DNA from: Caulobacter sp. BP25
GTDB taxonomy: Bacteria; Pseudomonadota; Alphaproteobacteria; Caulobacterales; Caulobacteraceae
Direction: 5' to 3'
DNA: 64,000 nucleotides
NCBI RefSeq assembly: GCF_002737755.1
Contig: NZ_PEGH01000017.1
Coordinates: 558,001 to 622,000 of the forward strand
Shown here: positions 36,601 through 44,929 of the stretch, piece after piece
Position numbering within the stretch: the first letter of the stretch is position 1
How the letters are laid out: every line of letters starts with the position of its first letter
Position numbers and translations under genes: made by a program
Notes under the pieces: generated by a model
What the model saw: only the letters and a program-made list of their open reading frames with translations
Database searches by the model: none
Told to the model about the DNA's origin: nothing

Positions 36601-38444
36601 TGCTGGCCGCCTTCGACCACCGCCACATCTTCCTGGACCCCAATCCGGATCCGGCGGCCTCGTGGGCCGAACGCGACCGAATGTTCAAGTTGCCGCGCTC
36701 GTCCTGGGAAGACTACGACACGTCGAAAATCTCGCAGGGCGGCGGCGTGTTCGCCCGCAGCCTGAAGAGCATCCTGCTGTCGCCAGAGATCCGCGCCATG
36801 CTGGACATCAAGGCCGAAGCCGTCTCGCCGGCCGAGTTGATGACCGCGATCCTGAAGGCGCGGGCCGAGCTGCTCTATCTCGGCGGCATCGGCACCTATG
36901 TGAAGGCCAAGGGCGAGAGCAACGCTGACGCCGGCGACAAGGCCAATGACGCGATCCGCATCAACGGCGCGGACCTGCGGGTCAAGGTGGTCGGCGAAGG
37001 CGCGAACCTGGGCCTGACCCAGGCCGGCCGGATCGAGTTCGCCCAAGCGGGCGGCCACGTGAACACCGACGCCATCGACAACTCCGCCGGGGTCGACAGT
37101 TCCGACCACGAGGTCAACATCAAGATCCTGACCGGCATCCTGGAGCGCGGCGGCGAGCTGACGCGCCCTGACCGCAATACGCTGCTGGCCTCGATGACCA
37201 ACGACGTGGCCCACCACGTCCTGGAGCACAACTACGACCAGACCCTGGCCCTGACCCTGTTGGAAAGCGACGCGGTCACCGAGGTCGACTCCCAGATACG
37301 GTACATGGTCGATCTTGAGCAGCGCGGACGCCTGGACCGCCGCGTCGAGGGCCTGCCGACCAATACGGCTCTGTTGGAGCGTAAGGCCGCCAGCAAGGGC
37401 ATGACCCGTCCGGAACTCGCGGTGCTGCTGGCCTATGGCAAGCTGGACCTCTTTGACGAAATCGTCGCTTCCCAGGCGCCGGACGATCCCTGGTTCGAAA
37501 CCACGCTGAAGGGCTACTTCCCCAAGGCGCTCGGCCGATATGCCGACGCGATGCAGAAGCACCGCCTGAAGCGCGAAATCATCGCCACGGTGGTCGGCAA
37601 CCAGATGGTCAACATGTGCGGCCCGACCTTCGCCAGCCGCCTGAAGGCTGCGGCGGGCTCGGACATCTCGGCCGTGGTCGTAGGCTTCACGGCCGCCCGG
37701 GAGATCCTGGGGATCGACGCTCTGTGGGCCCAGGTCGGTGCGCTCGACAACAAGGCCTCGGCCGACGGTCAGACGGCGCTCTACAAGGCCCTGGCCTACG
37801 CCCTGCGCAGCCTGAGCTTCTGGCTGGCCCGGCGCGCCTTCCGCGACAAGTCCACCGTCAAGGCGCTGGTCGAGGCCTACGGGCCGTCGGTGGCGAAGCT
37901 GCGCGGCCAGACACCTATCATCCTGTCGCCTTTCGAACAGAAAGCGGTAGGCAAGCGCGCCAAGGCCTATATCGCCGACGGCGCGCCGGAGGCCTTGGCC
38001 CAGGCCGTCGCCGCCCTGCAGCCGCTGACCACCGCCGCCGACCTCGTCGACCTGGCCAACGCCTCCAGCTGGAGCGTCGAGAAGGTCGCTCGGCTGTACC
38101 ACCAGGTCGGCGCGGCGTTCGGCTTCGACCGCCTGCGGTCGGCGGCTGGCGCCTTCGTCGGCGGCGACAGCTTCGAGCGTCTGGCGGTCCGTCGCCTGAT
38201 CGAGGACATGCTCGGAGAGCAGGCCGGGATCACCCAGTCAGTCCTGAAGTTCGCCGCCAACGCGCAAGCCGGCGAGGACGAGGCCGGCGCCAAGGCGGCG
38301 ATCAGCTCGTGGGCCGCCCTGCGGGGCGACCTGCCCCGGACGGTCAAGCGCACGATCGAGGAGATCGAGCAGGCCGGGGGCGGTTGGACCTTCGCCAAGC
38401 TGACCATCGCCAACGCCGCCTTGCGCGAACTGTCGGCCGCCTAG
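33624..38444 (+). CDS. gdhZ: NAD-specific glutamate dehydrogenase, large (GDH-180) type
   Basis: The 1606-residue enzyme converts glutamate to 2-oxoglutarate with NAD and is much longer than hexameric GDHs. N-terminal ACT/regulatory parts come first ([18 protein letters not shown]). The dehydrogenase core is recognised by [47 protein letters not shown] (about 795-840) and [32 protein letters not shown]. A helical C-terminal domain ends the protein. The Caulobacter orthologue, GdhZ, is reported to interact with FtsZ and to couple division to metabolism. Orthology here is inferred from similarity and length only. Confidence 0.92.
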   Translation: [1606 protein letters not shown]

Positions 38445-38510
38445 CCCAGCGGTTGCGCTCCCCGCCGCCGCGAGGCAGGTTCGCGGCGCGGGGGCTTCGC
38501 GGGGACGAGC

Positions 38511-39701
38511 ATGGACAAGGACCGGATCGTTCTGCTGGACGCCCTGCGCGGCCTTGGGGTGCTGGGTATCCTGCTGTGCAACGCGCCGGACTTCGCTGTC
38601 GCGCCTGAGATCGCCGAGTCCGCCAGCCATTGGCCCCACGGAACCGGAGCGGCCACGCTGTCGGTCTGGGTGGTGACCCAGTGGCTGTTCCAGCGGAAGT
38701 TCGTGACCCTGTTCGCCATGCTGTTCGGCGTCTCGATCTTCCTGGTCGGCGGCGAACGTTCGGACAAGGATCGGGGCGCGACCCTTCGTCGACGCCTTTT
38801 CTGGATGGTCGCCTTCGGCCTGCTGCACGGCTTCGCCATCTGGTACGGAGACGTGCTGCTGAGCTACGCCCTGGCGGGTTTCGCGATCCTGTTGGTGCGA
38901 TCCTGGTCGGCGCGGAAGCTGATCCGGACCGGCTTGACGATCTGGATCGTCTTCAGCCTGCTGGCCTTGGTTGGCTTGAGCTTCGCCGCCTTCCTGCCGC
39001 AAGCCGCCGCGCAAGAGACGCTGGAGACCGCCACGATGCTGGCCAAGGCCAAGGCGGCAGAGGCGCAGTATGGCGGCAGCTTTGTTCAGTCGCTGGTCCA
39101 GAATGCGAAGGACCGCTTGGCCCTCCTGCCTGGCGAGCCGATCATCTTCGCGATGACCTCGGCGCTGATGATGATGGGCCTGGGCGCCTTCAAAGCCGGG
39201 GTGCTGACCGGCGAGGCCTCAGACAAGGTTTATCGGCGTCTGCTGGTCTGGGGCCTGCTTGCCTCGGCCGTGGTCGGCGGCCTTTTCATCGCCGAGGCGG
39301 TGACGGGCTTGCCGAAGAGCCTGGGTCTGATCTCCGTCGGCGTTCAGTGGATGCTGGCTCCGCCGACGACGCTCGCCTATGTCGCCTTGATGGTGTTCGC
39401 CGCCCGCTCGAAGGCCTGGTCGGCGATCCCGAAGGTTCTGGCGCCCGTAGGCCAGATGGCCTTCACGAACTATCTGGCCCAGTCGGTGATCATGACCGCG
39501 ATCTTCTATGGCGGCCGAGGGCTGGGCTTGCATGGCCAGGTCGATCGGCCGGGCCTGGCGGCGATCACGGTCGGGATCTGGATCGCCCAGATCCTGTGGT
39601 CGCGCTGGTGGCTGGATCGCTTCGAGATGGGCCCGCTGGAGTGGGTATGGCGGCGCCTCTATCGCGGTCCCTCCCCGCTGCGACGCCCCGTCGCCGCCTA
39701 G
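38511..39701 (+). CDS. DUF418 family membrane protein
   Basis: The 396-residue protein has an N-terminal segment typical of the family (RIVLLDALRGLGVLGILLCNAPDF), then about eight to ten hydrophobic helices, RRRLFWMVAFGLLHGFAIWYGDVLLSYAL and a C-terminal GPLEWVWRRLYRG. DUF418 proteins are of unknown function and may be acyltransferase-like or transporters. It starts 66 bases after gdhZ and its stop overlaps the end of the convergent hydrolase gene by four bases. Confidence 0.88.
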   Translation: MDKDRIVLLDALRGLGVLGILLCNAPDFAVAPEIAESASHWPHGTGAATLSVWVVTQWLFQRKFVTLFAMLFGVSIFLVGGERSDKDRGATLRRRLFWMVAFGLLHGFAIWYGDVLLSYALAGFAILLVRSWSARKLIRTGLTIWIVFSLLALVGLSFAAFLPQAAAQETLETATMLAKAKAAEAQYGGSFVQSLVQNAKDRLALLPGEPIIFAMTSALMMMGLGAFKAGVLTGEASDKVYRRLLVWGLLASAVVGGLFIAEAVTGLPKSLGLISVGVQWMLAPPTTLAYVALMVFAARSKAWSAIPKVLAPVGQMAFTNYLAQSVIMTAIFYGGRGLGLHGQVDRPGLAAITVGIWIAQILWSRWWLDRFEMGPLEWVWRRLYRGPSPLRRPVAA

Positions 39702-40450
39702 GCGCAGCGCTTCAAGGCCTCCGTAAAATAGGTCTGAACCTGCGCGAACAGGTCCGGGCGGTATCGCGCCCGAGGATCATTGGCCTTGTCGTCGTCGAAG
39801 GCGTGGGTGGCGTCAGGCAGGAACATCTGGTCGACGGCGAGACCGTCGCGCGCCAGGCGGTCCAAGGCCAGTTTCGGCGCCCTCCAGCCGACCACCTGAT
39901 CCTTGCCCGCCAGCACCGACCAGACCGGCGGCGGCGCCTGGCCCCAGCCATGCCGCGTCGTCAGGGCCGGATAGCCGGCATACGGATAAACCAGCAGCGC
40001 GCCCTTCACCGCCGCGCGCAGCCGCGCCGGATCGGCGTCGCCCACGCGGGTGATCGCCGCCGCCCGCTCGCCCAGCGCATAGGCGTCCATGATGGTCCAG
40101 CCGCCATGGCTCCACCCCGCCAGGAAGAGCCTCTCGGCGTCAGCCCAGGCCTGCGCCTCAAGCCAGGCCAGCATGGCGAAGACATCGCCCGCCCGCTGCG
40201 AACCGCGCACCCGAAGGCCTGTGCAGACCGTCAGCTTAGCGTCCAGGCTGGAGACCCCGCGCGGCAGGAACGAGTCGACCACTACGGCCGCCCAGCCCGC
40301 CGCCACCGCGACCTGGGCGTAGGCTTCGAGGAACGGCGTCTTGCCGCCGCAGCCGTGCAGGATCAGCGCCACCGGGAAGGGGCCTGGCCCCTCCGGCTTG
40401 AACACCCGCGAGTGGCGGGCGACCTGCTCGCCCCAGGCGGCGCTGTTCAT
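39698..40450 (-). CDS. Dienelactone hydrolase family protein
   Basis: The 250-residue alpha/beta hydrolase has the oxyanion-hole HGCGGKTPF and nucleophile elbow GWSHGGW. Its acid and base are likely in LAGKDQVVGW and PDATHAFDDD. There is no signal peptide, so it is cytoplasmic. The substrate is unknown; the family ranges from dienelactone hydrolases to esterases. It is downstream of purH on the same strand after an 18-base gap, so it probably belongs to that transcript. Confidence 0.85.
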   Translation of the reverse strand: MNSAAWGEQVARHSRVFKPEGPGPFPVALILHGCGGKTPFLEAYAQVAVAAGWAAVVVDSFLPRGVSSLDAKLTVCTGLRVRGSQRAGDVFAMLAWLEAQAWADAERLFLAGWSHGGWTIMDAYALGERAAAITRVGDADPARLRAAVKGALLVYPYAGYPALTTRHGWGQAPPPVWSVLAGKDQVVGWRAPKLALDRLARDGLAVDQMFLPDATHAFDDDKANDPRARYRPDLFAQVQTYFTEALKRCA

Positions 40451-40468
40451 GGCGTTACCTCATGAGCC

Positions 40469-42058
40469 CTAGTGCCTGAACACCCGCACGCCGGTGAAGG
40501 CCATGGCCAGGCCCAGCCTGTCGGCCGCCTCGATCACCTCGGCGTCGCGCATCGAGCCGCCCGGCTGGATGATCGCCGTCGCGCCCGCTTCCGCCGCCTG
40601 GATCAGGCCGTCGGCGAACGGGAAAAAGGCCTCCGAGGCGCAGGCGCAGCCCTTCAGGTCCAGGCCGAAGTCGGCCGCCCGAAGGGCCGCGATCCGGGCC
40701 GAGTCCTTGCGGTTCATCTGGCCGGCGCCGACGCCCAGGGTCTGGCCGGCGCGGGCGTAGACGATGGCGTTTGACTTGACGTGCTTGCCCACCGTGAAGG
40801 CGAACAGCATGTCGCGCACTTCCTCGTCGGTCGGCTGGCGCTTGGTGACGACCTTCAGGTCCGAGGCCTTGATGCGGGCATCGTCGCGCGACTGCACCAG
40901 GAAGCCGCCGGCCACGCTCTTAAACGCATCCCCCGTCGAGAGCGGATCCGGTAAGGAGCCGGTCACCAGCAGGCGCAGGTTCTTCTTGGCGGCGAAGACG
41001 GCGACGGCGTCCTCGTCGGCCTCGGGGGCGATCACCACCTCGGTGAAGATCTCGACCATGGCCTCGGCTGCCTCGCGGGTCAGGCGCGAGTTCACCGCCA
41101 CGATACCGCCAAAGGCCGAGTTCGGGTCGCAGGCCAGGGCCCGCTCATAAGCCTCGCGCTGAGTCGAACCCACGGCCACGCCGCAGGGATTGGCGTGCTT
41201 GATGATCGCCACCGCCGGCGCCTCCGCCGGGTCGAACTCGGCGATCAGCTCGAAGGCCGCGTCGGTGTCGTTGATGTTGTTGTAGCTGAGCTCCTTGCCC
41301 TGCAGCTGGGTGGCCGTGGCCACGCCCGGACGCGGGTTTGGGAAAGTGTAGAAAGCCGCCTTCTGGTGCGGGTTCTCGCCATAGCGCATGGTTTGGCGCA
41401 AGGTCCCGGCGATCGACTTGCGGGCCGGGAAGTCCTGGCCCAGAGCTCCCGCGAACCAGGCCGAGATCGCCGCGTCATAGGCCGCCGTGCGGGCGTAGGC
41501 GCGGGCCGCCAGGGTCTGGCGCAAAGCCAGCGTCGTTCCGCCGGCCTTCAGGGCTTCCAGCACCTCGGCGAGGTCCGAAGGATCGGTGCAGACGGCGACA
41601 TAGCCGTGGTTCTTGGCCGCCGAACGGATCATGGCCGGGCCGCCGATGTCGATGTTCTCGACGCATTCGGCGTAGCTGCCGCCCTTCGCGACGGTCGCCT
41701 CGAAGGGGTAGAGGTTCACGTACAGGATATCGATGCCGCCGATGCCGTGGTCGGCCATGGCTTGCGCATGCTCGGGCGCATCCCGAACGCCCAGAAGCCC
41801 GCCATGCACCACCGGGTGCAGGGTCTTGACCCGACCGTCCATCATCTCGGGGAAGCCCGTCAGGTCCGAGACATCCTTCACGGGGATCCCGGCCGCGGCG
41901 ATCGCGGCCTTGGTGCCGCCGGTCGAGACCAGCTCGACTCCGGCTTCATGCAGGGTCTTGGCGGCGTCGATGAGGCCGGTCTTGTCGGAGACCGACAGCA
42001 GGGCGCGCTTGGGCGAAACGAGATCAGGGGCGGACGGATAGTCGGGGGCGGCGGGCAC
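40469..42058 (-). CDS. purH: Bifunctional AICAR transformylase / IMP cyclohydrolase
   Basis: PurH performs the last two steps of IMP synthesis. The 529-residue protein has the cyclohydrolase domain ([37 protein letters not shown], then [20 protein letters not shown]). The transformylase domain follows ([43 protein letters not shown]). I set the start at GTG 42058 because GGAG precedes it and full length matches the family. The frame is open upstream but lacks PurH features. Expression is controlled by the ZTP riboswitch upstream. Confidence 0.95.
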   Translation of the reverse strand: MPAAPDYPSAPDLVSPKRALLSVSDKTGLIDAAKTLHEAGVELVSTGGTKAAIAAAGIPVKDVSDLTGFPEMMDGRVKTLHPVVHGGLLGVRDAPEHAQAMADHGIGGIDILYVNLYPFEATVAKGGSYAECVENIDIGGPAMIRSAAKNHGYVAVCTDPSDLAEVLEALKAGGTTLALRQTLAARAYARTAAYDAAISAWFAGALGQDFPARKSIAGTLRQTMRYGENPHQKAAFYTFPNPRPGVATATQLQGKELSYNNINDTDAAFELIAEFDPAEAPAVAIIKHANPCGVAVGSTQREAYERALACDPNSAFGGIVAVNSRLTREAAEAMVEIFTEVVIAPEADEDAVAVFAAKKNLRLLVTGSLPDPLSTGDAFKSVAGGFLVQSRDDARIKASDLKVVTKRQPTDEEVRDMLFAFTVGKHVKSNAIVYARAGQTLGVGAGQMNRKDSARIAALRAADFGLDLKGCACASEAFFPFADGLIQAAEAGATAIIQPGGSMRDAEVIEAADRLGLAMAFTGVRVFRH

Positions 42059-42060
42059 GG

Positions 42061-42160
42061 CGGGCTCCAGGTTTCGTGATCGGAAAGGGAGCCCAGGCGC
42101 GCGGCTTATGCGTATCGAGCTCCCCGGTGGTCTCCCACCTTCAACGCCAGTCACTCGAAC
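42061..42160 (-). promoter_or_regulatory. ZTP riboswitch (pfl motif) upstream of purH
   Basis: On the minus strand the order is TCGAG, GTGACTGGCG, then GGTGG-GAGA-CCACC hairpin, then GGGGAGCTCGA (its CTCGA closes P1 with TCGAG), and after a short linker GCCGCGCGCCTGGGC. This is the pfl/ZTP aptamer order, including the conserved GGGAGC and the CGCCTGGGC pseudoknot strand. Downstream, GGGCTCC (42088-42094) is complementary to GGAGCCC (42062-42068), which contains the purH ribosome-binding site. That supports translational control: binding of ZTP or ZMP would tie up the GGGC strand and free the site. Confidence 0.88.
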
Positions 42161-42209
42161 GGGGCGGAAAATACGGGGGCTGGCGGGGGAGTCAATGCGG
42201 GCGTCCAGT

Positions 42210-43007
42210 TCCTCCCCCGTGACACGGGGGAGGTGTCGGCGGAGCCGACGGAGGGGGCGAGCTGGAGGTCGGCCGAGTTGGCCCCCTCCGGCCCTCTGGG
42301 CCGCCTCCCCCGCATCGCGGAGGGGGGGGGGAACTGACCGAAGCAGACACGGCGTCTCGGCTTCACGCGATCGCTCGCTGAAGGCGCAAGGGGAGGCGAC
42401 GGAGCGGCCGGGCGAACCCGGAGACCGTGAGTGTGTTGTGCGTTTCGGCTCGATCGTCCGCTCCGCCAGGCTGTTCTTGTCCGTGAGGGCGACGGGCGTG
42501 AGCATTATCTGCTCGGGACTTCGCTACCCCCGGACGGGCGCGGACCAACTGGATCGGCTCCTCCGTCTCCAGCCCGACGATCCACGATAGGCGGCTTATA
42601 CGATCACCGCCCTGTCGCTCCGCGTTCGACGTGATCCCGAGCGGCCCGGCCCCTCGTGCGCGCTCCTAAAGAGTAAGCCGCACGACCAGACAAAGCCTCC
42701 CAGGCGCCGAACGCGGCCCCGCTCAACCTAGCCCCGCCGCCGTATTGGGCCGGATCCATACGCCCTCCCCCGCGACGGGGATGGCTATGATTGTGCGCGC
42801 GGTTTCAACGCGGATCACACAGCGGCGTGTAAAAGTGAGAAGTCGTTGAAATCGCTGACTTCGATTCCGGATACGCCGAGCATACAGGCGCCTCTATCCC
42901 CGTACTTGCCCCCTCCGCGCTGGCGCGCTCCTCCCCCGGAGGGGGAAGAAGGCTCGCGTTTCCTTCTGCCCCCACCTGACCCCGCAAAGCGGGGCCAGGT
43001 GGGGGCT
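42210..43007 (-). repeat. Composite intergenic repeat, copy 2 (inverted)
   Basis: Read on the minus strand: B copy (43007-42904) with stem CCCCGC/GCGGGG; D unit 42873-42799; about 414 bp without a convincing gene; E unit 42384-42360, identical over 25 bases to the one at 27638; and a B variant (42335-42210). The first and last parts of the spacer align with copy 1. Open frames crossing it have no recognisable protein domain. Confidence 0.7.
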
Positions 43008-43129
43008 TGGGGCGCTGACAAGTGACCCAAAACGGCGGAAAACAGACACGGAATAGTTCGTGAAATTGTTTTCCACCCCTTATAGGGGTTCGGTTTCCGA
43101 GCCTCGTCCAAACTCTGCCAGGTGTCTTG

Positions 43130-44767
43130 ATGCACGACCGCGCCGGCCTTCGCGCTCTTCCCGAAGATCTTGTCGATCTCGACGCCCTGATCAGCGCCTA
43201 TTTCGAGATCAAGCCGGACGTCTCCAATCCCGCCCAGAAGGTCGTGTTCGGCACCTCGGGCCATCGGGGCTCCAGCCTCGACGGCGCCTTCAACGAGGCC
43301 CACATCCTGGCCGTCACCCAGGCGATCGTCGAATACCGCGCCGCCCAAGGGGTGACCGGGCCGCTGTTCGTCGGTCGCGACACCCACGGCCTGTCCGAGC
43401 CGGCTTGGCGGTCGGTGCTGGAGGTCCTGGCCGGCAACGGGGTCGAAACCCTGGTCGACTCGCGCGACGGCTTCACCCCGACCCCGGCCGTGTCGCACGC
43501 CATCCTGACCTACAATCGCCAAGGCGGCGCGCAAGCGGACGGCCTGCTGCTGACCCCCTCGCACAACCCGCCCCGCGACGGCGGCATCAAGTACAACCCG
43601 CCCTCCGGCGGTCCGGCCGGCTCGGACGCCACCTCGGCCATCGCCGCCCGCGCCAACGCGCTGCTGGCTCAGGGCCTGGCCGGCGTGAAGCGCGTCCCGT
43701 TCGAGACCGCCCGCAAGGCCGTAGGGAGCTATGATTTCCTGGGCCGCTATGTCGACGACCTGCCGGCGGTGATCGACATCGCCGCGATCCGCGCGGCCAA
43801 GGTGCGGATCGGCGCCGATCCGCTGGGCGGCGCGGCCGTCGCCTATTGGGTCGCGATCGCCGAGCGCCACGGCCTGGACCTAACGGTGGTCAATGACGCC
43901 GTCGATCCGCGCTGGGCGTTCATGCCGCTCGACACCGACGGCAAGATCCGGATGGACTGCTCGTCCTCCAGCGCCATGGCTAACCTGATCGGGATCATGA
44001 AGGGCGGCGCGGCTTATGACGTCGCGACCGGTAATGACGCCGACGCCGACCGCCACGGCATCGTCACGCCCGACGGCGGGCTGATGAACCCCAACCACTA
44101 CCTGGCCGCGGCCATCTCGTACCTGTTCAGCCATCGTCCCGGCTGGGGCGCAGACACCGCCGTCGGCAAGACCCTGGTCTCGTCCTCTATGATCGACCGG
44201 GTCGTGGCGGGCCTGGGCCGCCGCCTGCTCGAGGTGCCGGTCGGCTTCAAATATTTCGTGCCGGGCCTCTTGGACGGCTCGGTCGGCTTCGGCGGCGAGG
44301 AGTCGGCCGGCGCGGCCTTCCTGCGCCATGACGGCGGGGTGTGGACCACCGACAAGGACGGCATCCAGCTGGCCTTGCTAGCGGCAGAGATCCAGGCGGT
44401 GACCGGCAAGAGCGCCAGCCAGCTCTACGCCGGCCTGACCGAGCAATATGGCGCCCCGGCCTATGCCCGCGTCGACGCCCCGGCCAGCCGCGAGGAGAAG
44501 GCGCGCCTCGCCAAGCTCAGCCCCTCTGACGTCTCGGCCAAGACCCTGGCCGGCGAGGCGATCACCGACATCCTCACCGCCGCTCCCGGCAATGGCGAGG
44601 CGATCGGCGGCCTGAAGGTCTGCACGAAGAACGCCTGGTTCGCCGCCCGGCCGTCCGGCACCGAGGACGTCTACAAGGTCTATGCGGAGTCGTTCCTGGG
44701 CGCCGATCACCTGAAACAGGTCCAGGCCGAGGCCCGCGAGGTAGTGGCGGGGGCGTTGAAGGGCTGA
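43130..44767 (+). CDS. pgm: Phosphoglucomutase (alpha-D-glucose-1,6)
   Basis: Pgm interconverts glucose 1- and 6-phosphate for polysaccharide and nucleotide-sugar synthesis. The 545-residue protein has [20 protein letters not shown] at the N-terminus. The active serine is in [19 protein letters not shown] near residue 143, and the metal loop is [10 protein letters not shown]. The sugar-binding segment is [12 protein letters not shown], and phosphate binding is in [17 protein letters not shown] use ATG 43130, one codon inside a TTG. AGGTG precedes it. Confidence 0.94.
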   Translation: MHDRAGLRALPEDLVDLDALISAYFEIKPDVSNPAQKVVFGTSGHRGSSLDGAFNEAHILAVTQAIVEYRAAQGVTGPLFVGRDTHGLSEPAWRSVLEVLAGNGVETLVDSRDGFTPTPAVSHAILTYNRQGGAQADGLLLTPSHNPPRDGGIKYNPPSGGPAGSDATSAIAARANALLAQGLAGVKRVPFETARKAVGSYDFLGRYVDDLPAVIDIAAIRAAKVRIGADPLGGAAVAYWVAIAERHGLDLTVVNDAVDPRWAFMPLDTDGKIRMDCSSSSAMANLIGIMKGGAAYDVATGNDADADRHGIVTPDGGLMNPNHYLAAAISYLFSHRPGWGADTAVGKTLVSSSMIDRVVAGLGRRLLEVPVGFKYFVPGLLDGSVGFGGEESAGAAFLRHDGGVWTTDKDGIQLALLAAEIQAVTGKSASQLYAGLTEQYGAPAYARVDAPASREEKARLAKLSPSDVSAKTLAGEAITDILTAAPGNGEAIGGLKVCTKNAWFAARPSGTEDVYKVYAESFLGADHLKQVQAEAREVVAGALKG

Positions 44768-44775
44768 CCTTGCAA

Positions 44776-44882
44776 ACCGTCATCCCGGCCAAGCGCGTCG
44801 CGCGCCGAGCCGGGACCGCCGCAAGCGCGGCGCTTTCCGAGGTCCCGGATAGCCTCTTGCGAGACTTCCGGGATGACAGTTT
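44776..44882. repeat. A-family palindromic element (copy 3)
   Basis: It is bounded by AAACCGTCATCCCGG and CCGGGATGACAGTTT, with inner GGGACC and GGTCCC. It separates pgm and the lysyl-tRNA synthetase gene, both on the plus strand, so this copy lies between tandem genes rather than convergent ones. Confidence 0.8.
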
Positions 44883-44929
44883 AGGCTCCACCCTAGCCCT
44901 TGGCCGCGTCAGCGCTTATACCGCCCGGC

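Noticed and set aside
42108-42590. 160-codon open frame upstream of purH
   Set aside because: It crosses the riboswitch and repeats, reads through palindromes and has no recognisable domain.
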